DNA of 64,000 nucleotides from Pseudazoarcus sp963975885 (GCA_963975885.1 CAXBIS010000002.1:62001-126000), one strand, 5' to 3'. Positions 1 to 9,128 are shown, numbered from the stretch's first letter. Made by a program: numbers and translations. Notes: generated from the sequence alone by a model not told the origin.

Positions 1-833
1 ACGTCTCGGCCGGCTTCACCGGCGGCTATCCGGTCACCGGTGGCTTCGCGCGCTCGGTGGTCAATCACGATGCCGGCGCGCGAACCCCTGCAGCCGGCAT
101 CTTCACCGCGGCAGGCATCCTGCTCGCCGCACTGCTGCTCACCCCGGCGCTGTACTACCTGCCGCAGGCGACGCTCGCCGCAACCATCGTCGTGGCCGTG
201 CTGTCGCTGGTCGATCTGGGCGTGCTGCGTCGCACCTGGAGCTACTCGAAACCCGATTTCATCGCGGTGCTCACCACGCTGCTCGCAACACTGGGCCTCG
301 GCGTCGAAACCGGGCTGATCGCCGGGGTCGGCATCTCGCTGGCGCTGTTCCTGCTGCGCACCAGCCGCCCGCACATCGCCGAGGTCGGCCTCGTTCCCGG
401 CACCGAGCACTTCCGCAACATCCACCGTCATCAGGTGCTGACGACTCCGGACGTGGTCAGCCTGCGCGTCGACGAGAGTCTCTACTTCGCCAACGCCCGC
501 GCGCTCGAGGATCGCATCAACGAGGCCGTCGCAGCCAGGCCAAAACTGCGCCATCTCGTGCTGCTGTGCTCGGCCATCAACGACATTGACGCCAGCGCGC
601 TCGAAAGCCTGGAGACCATCAACCGCCGCCTGCGCGACGCCGGCATCCTGCTGCACCTGTCCGAAGTGAAAGGCCCGGTCATGGACCACCTGCAGCGCAC
701 CGACTTTCTGGATCGCTTGTCGGGCGATGTGTTTCTGACCCACTTCCGGGCCATATGCGAGCTCGCCCCCGAACTGAAGCATTCGCCAGGAACGGCAAAC
801 GATCAGTCGGCCCGCGCGACCGACGCCACGTAA
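1..833 (+). CDS. SulP-family anion transporter, C-terminal part with STAS domain (5' truncated by window)
   Basis: The open frame enters from the left edge without a start codon, so only the last ~277 residues are present. The first readable residues contain the SulP signature PVTGGFARSVVNHDAGA, followed by hydrophobic helices (LLAALLLTPALYYLP, ATIVVAVLSLVDLG, IAGVGISLALFLL). A cytoplasmic STAS domain fills the last ~130 residues (VSLRVDESLYFANARALEDRI and the SAINDIDASALESLE turn). SulP proteins are inner-membrane transporters or exchangers of sulfate, bicarbonate or dicarboxylates; the substrate cannot be read from this part. The gene converges on the radical SAM gene and overlaps its 3' end by 31 bases. 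Confidence 0.9.
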   Translation, partial: VSAGFTGGYPVTGGFARSVVNHDAGARTPAAGIFTAAGILLAALLLTPALYYLPQATLAATIVVAVLSLVDLGVLRRTWSYSKPDFIAVLTTLLATLGLGVETGLIAGVGISLALFLLRTSRPHIAEVGLVPGTEHFRNIHRHQVLTTPDVVSLRVDESLYFANARALEDRINEAVAARPKLRHLVLLCSAINDIDASALESLETINRRLRDAGILLHLSEVKGPVMDHLQRTDFLDRLSGDVFLTHFRAICELAPELKHSPGTANDQSARATDAT

Positions 834-2008
834 TCGGCGGCCTCCGCAATCAGGACCGCCTCGTCGGTGATCGCCATCGCCTGCACGTCGTCGGGCAGCG
901 GGCGCAGCGGGATGCAGAAGCGCACCGTCGGCTTGTGGTCGGTCCTGAAGTAGCAACTGTGGCAGGTCGGCATGCCGCCCCGATCCAGAAACCCCTTGCG
1001 CAGTGACAAGGCTCTCGGGGAGCGCCACAACTGTTCGAAGGATTCGTTCACAAGCGACCCGAAGAACTCCTCTTCGTGGCTGGCATAGCTGCAAAAACTC
1101 AACCGCCCGTCGGAATTGAGCGTCGGGGCGCGCAGCGGCTTTCCGCAACGCAGCCGCCCCGCCACGCGGGCCTTCTCCAGCCCTTCGGTGGGCTTGCCCC
1201 GGGTCAGTTCGTAGCGGGAGAAATTCGCCTTCAACGGGACGAACTCGCGCGACACGTCGTGCCCGCGATAGTCGAAAGGCCGGAAATCCTTGAGCGTAAA
1301 CAGATCCGCGCCGACCTCCTTGGCCATCTGCAGCAGGCGCGGAATCTGCGGCACCGTGTCGCGCGTTGCGAGCACGCGAAAATTGATCACCGGGTGCTGC
1401 ACGCCCAGGCGCTCCTTGGCCTCGCGCAGCAGCTCGATGGTCTTGAGTGCGTCCGCGAGCTTGCCACCCACGCGATACTTCTCGAAAGTCTCCTGATCGG
1501 CTCCATCCACGCAGACACAGATCAGCGTCAGACCGCTCTCGACCAGTTCGCCCATGAACTTCGGGTTCACGCGCACCGTGCCGTTGGTGCTGATCAGGGT
1601 CTTGATCCCGGATTTACCCGCGTGCGCCACCATGTCCGTGATGCGCGGGTGCAGCAACGGCTCGCCCCAGTCCCAGAACAGCGTCAGCATCAGGTGCTCG
1701 CGCATCTCGTCGATCACCCGTGCGTAGGTGTCGTAGTCCAGATGTTCATTGGGCCGGCCGAGCGTGTCGTTTCCGGTGGGACAGGCGGGACACTTGAGAT
1801 TGCATACCGTCGTCACCCCGACGTGCAGCAGATGCGGCCTGGCACTGCCCTGCGAAACGGGATCAACCGCCTGCGCCGCGAGATTGGCGCACTTCGCCCG
1901 ATCCAGCCGGCAGTGATACAGAACGCTCTCCTCCTGCAAGGAAAAGGTCGAGGGCAAGCGGCGAAGCCGGTCCACCATCAATCCGAAACGCGACAGCCAG
2001 CGCATCAT
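803..2008 (-). CDS. Radical SAM protein with SPASM-type C-terminal region
   Basis: A 401-residue protein. The radical SAM motif CNLKCPAC (CX3CX2C) lies near residue 64, followed by the GEP-like WGEPLLHP stretch. A second cysteine-rich region near the C-terminus (RCGKP ... FCSYAS ... CHSCYF) matches a SPASM/twitch domain that binds extra iron-sulfur clusters. SPASM proteins modify peptides, sugars or other substrates; the substrate here is not identifiable. The frame stays open upstream, but that part is antisense-free shadow coding of the glycosyltransferase. The ATG at 2008 overlaps the upstream gene's TGA (ATGATG arrangement) and fits the family start, so the two genes are translationally coupled. 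A shared role in surface glycan or cofactor chemistry is an inference. Confidence 0.88.
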   Translation of the reverse strand: MMRWLSRFGLMVDRLRRLPSTFSLQEESVLYHCRLDRAKCANLAAQAVDPVSQGSARPHLLHVGVTTVCNLKCPACPTGNDTLGRPNEHLDYDTYARVIDEMREHLMLTLFWDWGEPLLHPRITDMVAHAGKSGIKTLISTNGTVRVNPKFMGELVESGLTLICVCVDGADQETFEKYRVGGKLADALKTIELLREAKERLGVQHPVINFRVLATRDTVPQIPRLLQMAKEVGADLFTLKDFRPFDYRGHDVSREFVPLKANFSRYELTRGKPTEGLEKARVAGRLRCGKPLRAPTLNSDGRLSFCSYASHEEEFFGSLVNESFEQLWRSPRALSLRKGFLDRGGMPTCHSCYFRTDHKPTVRFCIPLRPLPDDVQAMAITDEAVLIAEAADYVASVARAD

Positions 2009-2913
2009 CCGTTCTCCATCGATTCGAACAGAAACCGGCGCTCGGCCGGAGGCCGTTTCGCCGCACCGACCAGTGCCCAGAAATTCGGGTTCGACGCCCG
2101 GGTCGCCGTCAGCGGATCGACCCAACTCGTCGCACCGACCCGCTCGCTGCTCAGCACCCGGCAGCCGCAGGCCTGCGCTTCGACCGCCAGCCGACCGAAG
2201 GCATGGTACATGACCGGATCGACGACGACAGCGGCATAACGATTGAGCAATTCGGGCATCTTTTCGTACGGCACGCTGAGATAGGGCAGCACCTCCGGAA
2301 CGTACCCGGCACGCCGGGCGCGCTCCACCGAGCTCGGCGCCATGCGCGCCGGGCAATCGAAGATCAGTGCCCTGGCAGGACGTTGCTCGGGCGGGGTCAG
2401 CACCCGAAAACGGGACAGGTCGATGGGCGGCGCGATTAGCACCGTCGGACGCACGACGTTCACCAGCGCCCGGATCACCTCCCGATGGCCCGGCGAGAGA
2501 AACTGCACGACATCGAAGGCATTGAAGAACGCCTGATACACCCCCGCGAGTTCCGACGGACAGTCGCACGGCGTGCGCATGGCAGGCCTCGACCCGACGC
2601 ACACTCCGTTCCGCCGCCCGCAGGGATGGAGGTCACGCTCGCTGCGGATCGCAAACCCGTCGTAACCCGCAAGCGCTTGCGTCCAGCGGACGACGAGCCG
2701 CATCTGCTTCTTCCAGTCGCGATAATAGCCGGGCGGTCGGACACTACCGACGATCACCACGTCGAAACCGGACAGATCCGGCGCATCCTCCGCATGCGCC
2801 ACGACCACCTCCGTGTCCGCTGGCGCCAACTCGACATGCCGAAGCAGGCTCAGCTCCGCCCCGCCTCGGACGTCTTGGACCCAGTAATGAACCAACAGCA
2901 CGCGCAGGCGCAT
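2005..2913 (-). CDS. Glycosyltransferase-like protein (GT-B fold type)
   Basis: A 302-residue protein starting MRLRVLLVHYWVQDVRGGAE, typical of GT4-like glycosyltransferases whose Rossmann-like N domain begins with a glycine-rich GGAE turn. The C-terminal half has the family layout: a strand (RALIFDCPAR), a conserved segment VVVDPVMYHAFGRLAVEAQACGCRVL resembling the nucleotide-sugar site with E and G positions, and a short C-terminal helix. It is shorter than most GT4 enzymes (350-400 residues), and the acceptor is unknown. It is first in a two-gene unit with the radical SAM gene (overlapping stop/start). An ATG at 2913 is used; the GTG one codon upstream is less likely. Confidence 0.72.
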   Translation of the reverse strand: MRLRVLLVHYWVQDVRGGAELSLLRHVELAPADTEVVVAHAEDAPDLSGFDVVIVGSVRPPGYYRDWKKQMRLVVRWTQALAGYDGFAIRSERDLHPCGRRNGVCVGSRPAMRTPCDCPSELAGVYQAFFNAFDVVQFLSPGHREVIRALVNVVRPTVLIAPPIDLSRFRVLTPPEQRPARALIFDCPARMAPSSVERARRAGYVPEVLPYLSVPYEKMPELLNRYAAVVVDPVMYHAFGRLAVEAQACGCRVLSSERVGATSWVDPLTATRASNPNFWALVGAAKRPPAERRFLFESMENG

Positions 2914-3170
2914 CACCCATCATCCCGGTCAGTCGTGAGGAACTACGAAGTGAGCAGCTTATCGTTCGATCTGCGGCCGCGTCAGCTCAGGCAGACACGC
3001 CATCCACGAAACCTGGATTCGCGACGACCCCCTCGCCCAACCCACGCTGAAGTGCCCCGACGCCGCAGCCGGCCGCAGATAATTCAGTTCAACGATCGAA
3101 CACAGCCACTTGGGCCAGAGCGATCACTGCGGCGGAAATCGCTACAAACAAATAGCTGGGTATGATCGTT

Positions 3171-5879
3171 TCAAACCAGCGAGGCTTCAATCGCGCTCCA
3201 GTTGCGGTCCTTGAGCATGACGAAACGGCAACGTCCGCCCGAAAGCTCCGCCCACAAGCCACCAATCAGACGGTCGTCCTCAGCCGCGATCCAGCGGTCC
3301 GCACCTTTGTACTCGACGGCGAGCACTGCGCCGGGCTGATCGTCGCGCTCGGGCAATTGGCACAGGAAGTCGGGATAGAAGCGACCGTCGGCCCTCTGCA
3401 GAAAGAAGGAGCAGCCTTCGCGGCGGACGAGGTTACGCACCCAGAAGCGAATGCGACCCTTCTGGGCAAGCATGTCGAGCTGGCAAGCGCATTCAAACTC
3501 TTCCTTGCTGTCGAAGTCGCCGATACGGCCATAGAAGTGACTGCGAAAGTCGAAATGGCCAAAACGCCCGTCGTAATCGCGTGAGGGGGCGTAGGCCTGA
3601 GCGTGAAACTCAAACGGCCAGGCGTCCGTTACCGTGACCCGTTCGGCCGCGCCTTCACCGAACAGGGCCTGCTGCCATGCCTTCGTTACGGCGTTCTTGC
3701 GCAATTCACGAATGCGCCGCTCCACCACACCACGCAGCATGAACTTCTGCTGATTCAGGCGTGCCAGAGAAAAACCCTCTGTGCCGAGCAATTTGCGCAG
3801 CCATTCCACCACAAAGGCTTGCTTGACCGCATGTGTCAGCGACGGTTCGGGCAGATTGCGGCACAGCCACGCCGCCAGCCGAACCTCATTCCAATGTTCG
3901 GGCCGATAAGCCAGCCCCAGATCACGCTGTAGCTCCGGCAGGAAGCGGGTAATCACCCGGCCCGAATCGTCGATGTCGATCTCGCCGCCTTCGGAGACCC
4001 TCATGCCCTCGTTAAGCGCGTCAAGCTGCTCCTGCGTCGGCACCGCATCATAGGGCGACAGATCCCACGGGTACTCCAGCACCTCGGGGTCGTCGAACAA
4101 CTGCAGTTCGCCCTGCATACGCAAGGCCAGCTGAGGCACGCAGAAACGCTCACCCAACTCCGCCGGGGTCTGGAAGAACTCGACCGCGCGGGTACGGCTC
4201 ACCTCGGCCGCCTCTTCGATGGCTGCTACTGCCGACGCCTCACTCACGGACGCCTTCAGCACCTCGGTTTCGTCCTCGGTCAGCGGCGCGCGGATGGTCA
4301 ACGTATTGAGCTTGCTATCCCACTCCACCTTGTCGCGCACAGGCTTCGGTACGCCCTTGAGCACCGGCTTTTCACTCAGCGTAATCGCGACCGGATGCAC
4401 CACGACACGCCCCGCATGCCCTTCGAGATCAAAGCGCGCTTGCTGCGGCAGGGCAGCCTTCACAAACTCGGAGACCTCGCGACGCTCGAAGCCTGCGCCT
4501 GCAACCAAGCGGTCGCGCAATGCTGCGGCCGTCTGCGCGAAGTCGCGCGAAACCACAAAGGCATAGGACTGGTTCAATTCCCGCGCAACGCGCTGACTCG
4601 CGCCGGGCTGGCGCAGCACGCGGCCCAGCAACTGTTCGACGGCGGTAGCCGACTGCAGTGACGCCATGCTCACCAGAATGTAGGCAAACGGGCAGTCCCA
4701 GCCTTCGGCCAGCGCGCGCTGGGTGATGACGAACTTCACCGGGCAGGCAGGGTCGGCAATGCCCAGGCGGTAATCGGATTCGATCTGCTCCAGCCCACGC
4801 TCGTCGCCCGTGGCGATCACTACCTCGTCGGGCTGCACGCCGTGATTGGCCAGCAGTTCCGCACGTACCCGCTCGAAATCAAGTGTTTCCACCCCGGCCC
4901 TGCGCGGCTCGGACTGGATCAGCACCACCGGCCGCAGATACGGCGCTCCGGCGCGCTCCTCGGCAGCGGCAAGCTGCTGCAACTCGTTGCGCCGCGCAAT
5001 CGCATCGGCCAGGCATTGCTGCCAATCCGGCTCTGTTTCCAGCACCACCGGCAGCTTGATCATCTCCTCCGCCTTCAATTCGGCGGCGGACACGCTGTGC
5101 AGCACGTTGCTGGGCGTACGCTCCAGATCCGGCGTGGCGGTCAGCTCCATGATGCCGCTGGGTCGGAAGCGCTCCAGCATGCCGAACGCCAATTCGGTGC
5201 GGCTGTTGTGCGCCTCGTCCACAATCACAAACGGGCGACGCAGCCGCAGCACATTGACCAGAGAATATGGCGTCGTACGCTCCGCACCCTCGCCCACGCC
5301 CTCGCTGAGCAAGGTGGCTCGCTGCTCCGGCGTCAGATTGTCGAAGTGATGCTGCAGCGCGCCGCTGGACTGATACACCTTGCGGCACTCCTCCTCTTCC
5401 ACCTGAAAGGCCTGGCGTGTGGCCACAATCACCGTGGTCGAGGTATCCAGCGTCGCGCGCGTCAGGCTCTTGGCTTCGTCCAGGTCGAGCACCGTCACCG
5501 GCCCGGCGTCGCGCAAGGCGGCGTGGTAGGGGTGACGCAGATCGCGCAGGGCACGCAATGTCTGTTCGCGGATCGACTTGCTCGGCACCAGCCACAGAAT
5601 CACCGAATGCTCCACCCGCAACAGGTGCGTATTCACCGACTGCACACTCTTTGCCGCCAGCCAGGTCTTGCCGCCACCGGTTGGCACACGCAGGCAGATA
5701 TACGGCATTTCGGAGGGGAAGCCCGCCAGCGGCGTGTAGGCCAGCCCTCTTCCCCACAGTCTTTCGGTAGTCGCGGCATACGCTACCGAAGCGCTCGGAT
5801 ACTCGTGGCAGGCCTTGAAATAGGCCTCGACACTTTCGAGTACCTGTTGCTGGTAATTCTTAGGGGTGAATGCAGTCAT
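3171..5879 (-). CDS. res: Type III restriction enzyme, Res subunit (helicase-nuclease)
   Basis: A 902-residue protein with SF2 helicase motifs in order: Walker A PTGGGKT at 66-72, DEAH at 221-224, TATP at 247-250, and motif VI-like EQLLGRVLRQP. A C-terminal PD-(D/E)XK nuclease is visible as YPDFLC (Asp about 837) and VEYKG (Glu about 856, Lys about 858). This is the architecture of type III Res, which with Mod translocates along DNA and cuts at head-to-head unmethylated sites. It is last in a four-gene coupled operon (mod, kinase-like, small protein, res). Its ATG overlaps the preceding stop by four bases. All catalytic motifs look intact. Confidence 0.9.
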   Translation of the reverse strand: MTAFTPKNYQQQVLESVEAYFKACHEYPSASVAYAATTERLWGRGLAYTPLAGFPSEMPYICLRVPTGGGKTWLAAKSVQSVNTHLLRVEHSVILWLVPSKSIREQTLRALRDLRHPYHAALRDAGPVTVLDLDEAKSLTRATLDTSTTVIVATRQAFQVEEEECRKVYQSSGALQHHFDNLTPEQRATLLSEGVGEGAERTTPYSLVNVLRLRRPFVIVDEAHNSRTELAFGMLERFRPSGIMELTATPDLERTPSNVLHSVSAAELKAEEMIKLPVVLETEPDWQQCLADAIARRNELQQLAAAEERAGAPYLRPVVLIQSEPRRAGVETLDFERVRAELLANHGVQPDEVVIATGDERGLEQIESDYRLGIADPACPVKFVITQRALAEGWDCPFAYILVSMASLQSATAVEQLLGRVLRQPGASQRVARELNQSYAFVVSRDFAQTAAALRDRLVAGAGFERREVSEFVKAALPQQARFDLEGHAGRVVVHPVAITLSEKPVLKGVPKPVRDKVEWDSKLNTLTIRAPLTEDETEVLKASVSEASAVAAIEEAAEVSRTRAVEFFQTPAELGERFCVPQLALRMQGELQLFDDPEVLEYPWDLSPYDAVPTQEQLDALNEGMRVSEGGEIDIDDSGRVITRFLPELQRDLGLAYRPEHWNEVRLAAWLCRNLPEPSLTHAVKQAFVVEWLRKLLGTEGFSLARLNQQKFMLRGVVERRIRELRKNAVTKAWQQALFGEGAAERVTVTDAWPFEFHAQAYAPSRDYDGRFGHFDFRSHFYGRIGDFDSKEEFECACQLDMLAQKGRIRFWVRNLVRREGCSFFLQRADGRFYPDFLCQLPERDDQPGAVLAVEYKGADRWIAAEDDRLIGGLWAELSGGRCRFVMLKDRNWSAIEASLV

Positions 5880-6190
5880 GGCGTCCCTTTTCCGGGCGAT
5901 CCTCTAACCCAATCCTCATCCCCCGCGTTATCCGGAACATCTTCACCCAGGCAACCCGCAAACCGAGCCAAAAACTCGTCGGTGCTCATCCGGGGTTCTC
6001 GTGCCTCCATCGCATGGACATCGGCGAGCGTGGGATACACATACTCCAGCGCGCCATTTCGCTCCACGACGATGGGCGTCCCCTTGCTCGCTGCAATCGC
6101 GCGCGCGCGACGCCCGGCCTCCAGCAACGCAGGCCACGAATTGCGCAAATCGGAACTCAGTGCCGTTTCGATCGGCTTCGGCTTCTTCAT
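5876..6190 (-). CDS. Small antitoxin-like protein paired with a zeta-like kinase
   Basis: A 104-residue soluble protein with no membrane segment. The middle part (RARAIAASKGTPIVVERNGAL) resembles short proteins I have seen described beside zeta-toxin-like P-loop kinases in proteobacteria; I do not recognise a named family with certainty. The C-terminus is acidic and probably flexible. The ATG at 6190 overlaps the kinase stop by four bases, and its own stop overlaps the res start by four bases, so stoichiometry is probably set by coupling. An antitoxin or immunity role is inferred from size and position only. The alternative is an accessory subunit of the restriction enzyme. Confidence 0.6.
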   Translation of the reverse strand: MKKPKPIETALSSDLRNSWPALLEAGRRARAIAASKGTPIVVERNGALEYVYPTLADVHAMEAREPRMSTDEFLARFAGCLGEDVPDNAGDEDWVRGSPGKGTP

Positions 6191-6711
6191 CGTTCACTCC
6201 AATCCAGCAAACAAGGCAGCTCGCCGGAATTGTCATAGAGCACCCAGCGATCAACCGCCGGGGCATAACATTGCTCGAAGTTCTTCAACCCGGCTGAAAA
6301 GCGCCGGCGGATCAGCGTCTCGGGGATATGGTGGCCGCCTTCCCTCACCCGCAACGCCACACGCCTCACCGCCTCGTCCACACGGTTCAGGCGCAGGAAG
6401 AACAACTCCACCAGATAGCCCGCATCTTGCCAGCGCCGGATATGCCGAAGATAGGCACGTCCCGATAATGTGGTCTCAAACGCGAAGCTGCGCCCCTCAA
6501 CAAAGTGTCGCTCGATCTCCTGCAACATCAGGCGTCCCGCTCTCACGGCAGCAGACTCCGGTTCAAACGGCGCCAGACCGGCAGCGATCAAGTCTGCATT
6601 CACGAACACCGGGCAAGCAGCGTACGTGGGCAGGAAGGCCCGCGCGAAGGTGGTCTTCCCCGCCCCGTTCGGGCCGGCGATGATGATCACCTTCCTGCCC
6701 TCATCCGCCAT
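6187..6711 (-). CDS. Zeta-toxin-family P-loop kinase
   Basis: A 174-residue P-loop protein. Walker A GPNGAGKTT is at 13-21, a zeta-type acidic residue lies in VNADLIAAGL (Asp 40), and FAFETTLSG sits around residues 77-84. This layout matches zeta-toxin/UDP-GlcNAc kinase-like proteins, which phosphorylate UDP-N-acetylglucosamine or other nucleotide sugars; some relatives have other substrates. The start chosen is the ATG at 6711 because GGAGG lies 7 bases upstream and only one base separates it from the mod stop; an upstream in-frame codon at 6729 lacks such a site. It lies between mod and the small antitoxin-like gene. Toxicity is not shown by sequence. Confidence 0.82.
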   Translation of the reverse strand: MADEGRKVIIIAGPNGAGKTTFARAFLPTYAACPVFVNADLIAAGLAPFEPESAAVRAGRLMLQEIERHFVEGRSFAFETTLSGRAYLRHIRRWQDAGYLVELFFLRLNRVDEAVRRVALRVREGGHHIPETLIRRRFSAGLKNFEQCYAPAVDRWVLYDNSGELPCLLDWSER

Positions 6712-6712
6712 C

Positions 6713-8317
6713 TCAGACCTCCAGCGCATACGGCGTCTGCTTGAACGTCACGCCCTCTCGCGCTGCCCGCCCGCCCATGCGATTGGCCCCGGCATAGATC
6801 ACCTTCGGCCCGGCGAACTTCGGCAGCACGTCGAACACCGGCCCGGTCAGCACGTTGCCGCCGCCAATCGAGCGGTCTTTCAGGATGCCGTTGTAAAGCA
6901 GATAAATCGCCCGCCCTTCGTGCACACCCAGCAGCGGCCCATCCATCGCGCCCGCATAGCCGGCGCCGGTCTCGGCAAACCACACGAATTCCGCCAACTG
7001 CGCATAACTCACGTCCGGGCGAATCTGTCCGTCGGGTGCGAACAGCGGCTCGGCCGACAGGCGGCAGAACTGGAAGCCACCACCGAGGCCGGGCACCGCT
7101 TCGCCCTTGGCGTTGGTGTAGCCCCCGGCCACGCGGCGCACGCGTTCGGCTGTGACTTTGCGGGCAATCTGGTCGTCCATCTCGACGAGGATGAAACGAC
7201 GGTTGCCGCCGTCTTCGGCGTTCTGTTTCAGCACGGCATGAGCCGTGGTGCCTGAACCGGCGAAGCTGTCGAGAATGAGGGAATCCTTGTCGGTGGCGAT
7301 TTGCAGGATGCGTTGGATCAAGCGGGTTGGCTTCGGCGTAATGAAAACATCGTCCGAAGAATCAAACTCGACAACTTCCAACAACTCTTTCTTTGCTTCT
7401 TGCGTGTGGCCAACATCCTTGTAAAACCACATCGTCTGAGGAACTACGCCATCTTTTACATCAGACAAATAACGCTTCAGACGAGGCATGTTGTTCCCGG
7501 ACTCGCCCCACCAGATGCGGCCCTCTTGATCAAGTCGATCGAAATTCGATTTCGACACCCGCCAATACATGCCTTTCCCCGGACCAGAAATGATCCGCCC
7601 TGAAGGACAAGTGACCGGATAAGTACCCTCGGAGTAGTAGTTCCGAGCCTGAAGGTCTCCGGAAGTCCAAGCCCCCCGAGAGTCGCCGTCGGGATTTTTG
7701 TAGCGCGCTACAGCATCCTCACTTCGTGGCAACAATGCGGGCTGCCAACCTCCCGCGTCTTTTGCGTACAGAACAACGTAATCGTGATCCTCGGAAAAGT
7801 GCCGTGCAGAGTTCTTTGGCGAAAATATCTTTTGCCAAAGGATGGTTGTAATGAAGTTCGCGGCCCCAAAAACCTCATCCATCAGCAACCGCAACGTTGC
7901 CACTTCGTTGTCATCAATCGACACGAAGATCACCCCGTCCTCCCGCAAGAACTGCTTCAGCAACACCAGTCGCGGATACATCATGCACAACCAGCGGTCA
8001 TGCCGGTCCAGCGTCTCGCCTTCCTTGCCGACTGTCTCGCCCAGCCATTTGCGGATTTCGGGGCTGTTGACGTTGTCGTTGTAGGCCCAGCCCTCGTTGC
8101 CGGTGTTGTACGGGGGGTCGATGTAGATGCACTTGACCTGGCCGGCATAGCGCGGCAGCAAGGCCTTGAGGGCGTGCAGGTTGTCGCCCTGCACGATCAG
8201 GTTGCCGCTGTCGGCCGCGCCGCAGGACAACTCCGGCACGGGTTCGAGCAGGCGAAACGGGACTTGCTTGTGATGACGGACAACGGCTTCCTTGCCGATC
8301 CAGTTGAGCGTGGGCAT
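6713..8317 (-). CDS. mod: Type III DNA methyltransferase, Mod subunit
   Basis: A 534-residue beta-class amino-methyltransferase. The catalytic motif IYIDPPYNTG lies at 64-73 and the S-adenosylmethionine motif DSFAGSGTT at 350-358. The order DPPY first, FxGxG later, with a large target recognition region between (about 155-330), is that of type III Mod, which methylates adenine on one strand of an asymmetric site and directs Res. The central recognition region is clearly lower in GC (45-47 % in sampled 60-base lines at 7381-7500 against 63 % in line 8101), a sign of separate acquisition. It is first gene of the operon. No simple-sequence repeat tract for phase variation was noticed. Confidence 0.92.
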   Translation of the reverse strand: MPTLNWIGKEAVVRHHKQVPFRLLEPVPELSCGAADSGNLIVQGDNLHALKALLPRYAGQVKCIYIDPPYNTGNEGWAYNDNVNSPEIRKWLGETVGKEGETLDRHDRWLCMMYPRLVLLKQFLREDGVIFVSIDDNEVATLRLLMDEVFGAANFITTILWQKIFSPKNSARHFSEDHDYVVLYAKDAGGWQPALLPRSEDAVARYKNPDGDSRGAWTSGDLQARNYYSEGTYPVTCPSGRIISGPGKGMYWRVSKSNFDRLDQEGRIWWGESGNNMPRLKRYLSDVKDGVVPQTMWFYKDVGHTQEAKKELLEVVEFDSSDDVFITPKPTRLIQRILQIATDKDSLILDSFAGSGTTAHAVLKQNAEDGGNRRFILVEMDDQIARKVTAERVRRVAGGYTNAKGEAVPGLGGGFQFCRLSAEPLFAPDGQIRPDVSYAQLAEFVWFAETGAGYAGAMDGPLLGVHEGRAIYLLYNGILKDRSIGGGNVLTGPVFDVLPKFAGPKVIYAGANRMGGRAAREGVTFKQTPYALEV

Positions 8318-8469
8318 GCCTTATTCCGGTTGGATGCTGCATTGTTGCGAACCGCGCAATCGTATAGCGCTGTGAAGCCTCGGGCCAGCGTCTGGCGGTG
8401 GATGATTCGCCACGCATGGCTCAGCAGGTAAGCCCTGGACAAGCAGAGGCAACACCGCTTCCAACGGGC

Positions 8470-8868
8470 TCAATCCAGCCAATTCTCCGCCTTCAAACCG
8501 GGATACCGGGCAAAGTCCCGCAGATTGTTGGTGACCAGCGTCACACCCAGCGCCACGGCATGAGCCGCAATCAGTTTGTCGAGGTGGTCTTTCTTGCTCG
8601 CGCGCGCGGCGAGGCGAATGGGGCCGTAGGCGCTGGCTGCATGGGAATCGAACGGCGCAACCGGGATGTCTTCGACCAGCGCCGCGAGGTTCTGGCCCTC
8701 ACGCTCGGGATTGGCGGCGGCCATCACGCCGTAGTTCAGTTCAGCGTGGGTAATGGCTGACATGACCACGTCTCCCACGTAGCACTGGGCAAACCGGCGC
8801 GCGACCGACTCGGGCTGGTTCTTCATCAGATAGATGCACATATTTGTATCGAGCATGTAGCGCGCCAT
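8470..8868 (-). CDS. vapC: VapC-type PIN-domain ribonuclease toxin
   Basis: A 132-residue PIN domain. Conserved acidic residues are visible: Asp 7 (MLDTN), Glu 43 (HAELNYG), Asp 97 (HLDKLIAAHA) and Asp 118 in the TNNLRDF motif. VapC toxins are Mg-dependent endoribonucleases that usually cut tRNA or rRNA and are held inactive by VapB. The ATG at 8868 shares its A with the vapB TGA, so translation is coupled; a TTG one codon upstream is an unlikely start. The four-acid active site looks complete. It lies directly upstream of the type III R-M operon, same strand, with ~150 bases between. Confidence 0.92.
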   Translation of the reverse strand: MARYMLDTNMCIYLMKNQPESVARRFAQCYVGDVVMSAITHAELNYGVMAAANPEREGQNLAALVEDIPVAPFDSHAASAYGPIRLAARASKKDHLDKLIAAHAVALGVTLVTNNLRDFARYPGLKAENWLD

Positions 8869-9104
8869 CAAAGCGCCTCCCGCTCTTCCTGCTCATGCTC
8901 GTCACGCCCCTCACCCATGAATCCAGGCGAGAAACGCGCGAACTTGTGCAGCACACCGGACAGCGATCGCCGTGCCGGGCGAATGCGGATCTCGTCGCCG
9001 ACGCGCTCGATTTCCAGTTCGATATCGGTGCGCTCGAAAGCCAGGTCTGCCGGGATGCGAACGGCCTGGGAGTTGCCGTTCTTGAAGACGCGTGTGGTTT
9101 GCAT
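8868..9104 (-). CDS. vapB: VapB-type antitoxin (AbrB/SpoVT fold)
   Basis: A 78-residue antitoxin. The N-terminal VFKNGNSQAVRIPADL is the classic AbrB-type swapped-hairpin DNA-binding motif; the C-terminal part (about 50-78) would bind the VapC active site. The ATG at 9104 is chosen because GGAGG precedes it by 5 bases and the antitoxin fold begins there; the open frame extends 38 codons upstream without family similarity. It is followed by vapC with a one-base stop/start overlap. A good promoter with an imperfect inverted repeat lies immediately upstream, consistent with autoregulation. Confidence 0.9.
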   Translation of the reverse strand: MQTTRVFKNGNSQAVRIPADLAFERTDIELEIERVGDEIRIRPARRSLSGVLHKFARFSPGFMGEGRDEHEQEEREAL

Positions 9105-9128
9105 GAGGACCTCCGATACGGGTACCTG

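Noticed and set aside
2917..3170. Possible att site or gene at the left edge of the defence islet
   Set aside because: The tRNA-Ala 3' end sequence is not repeated here and no plausible gene or integrase was found.
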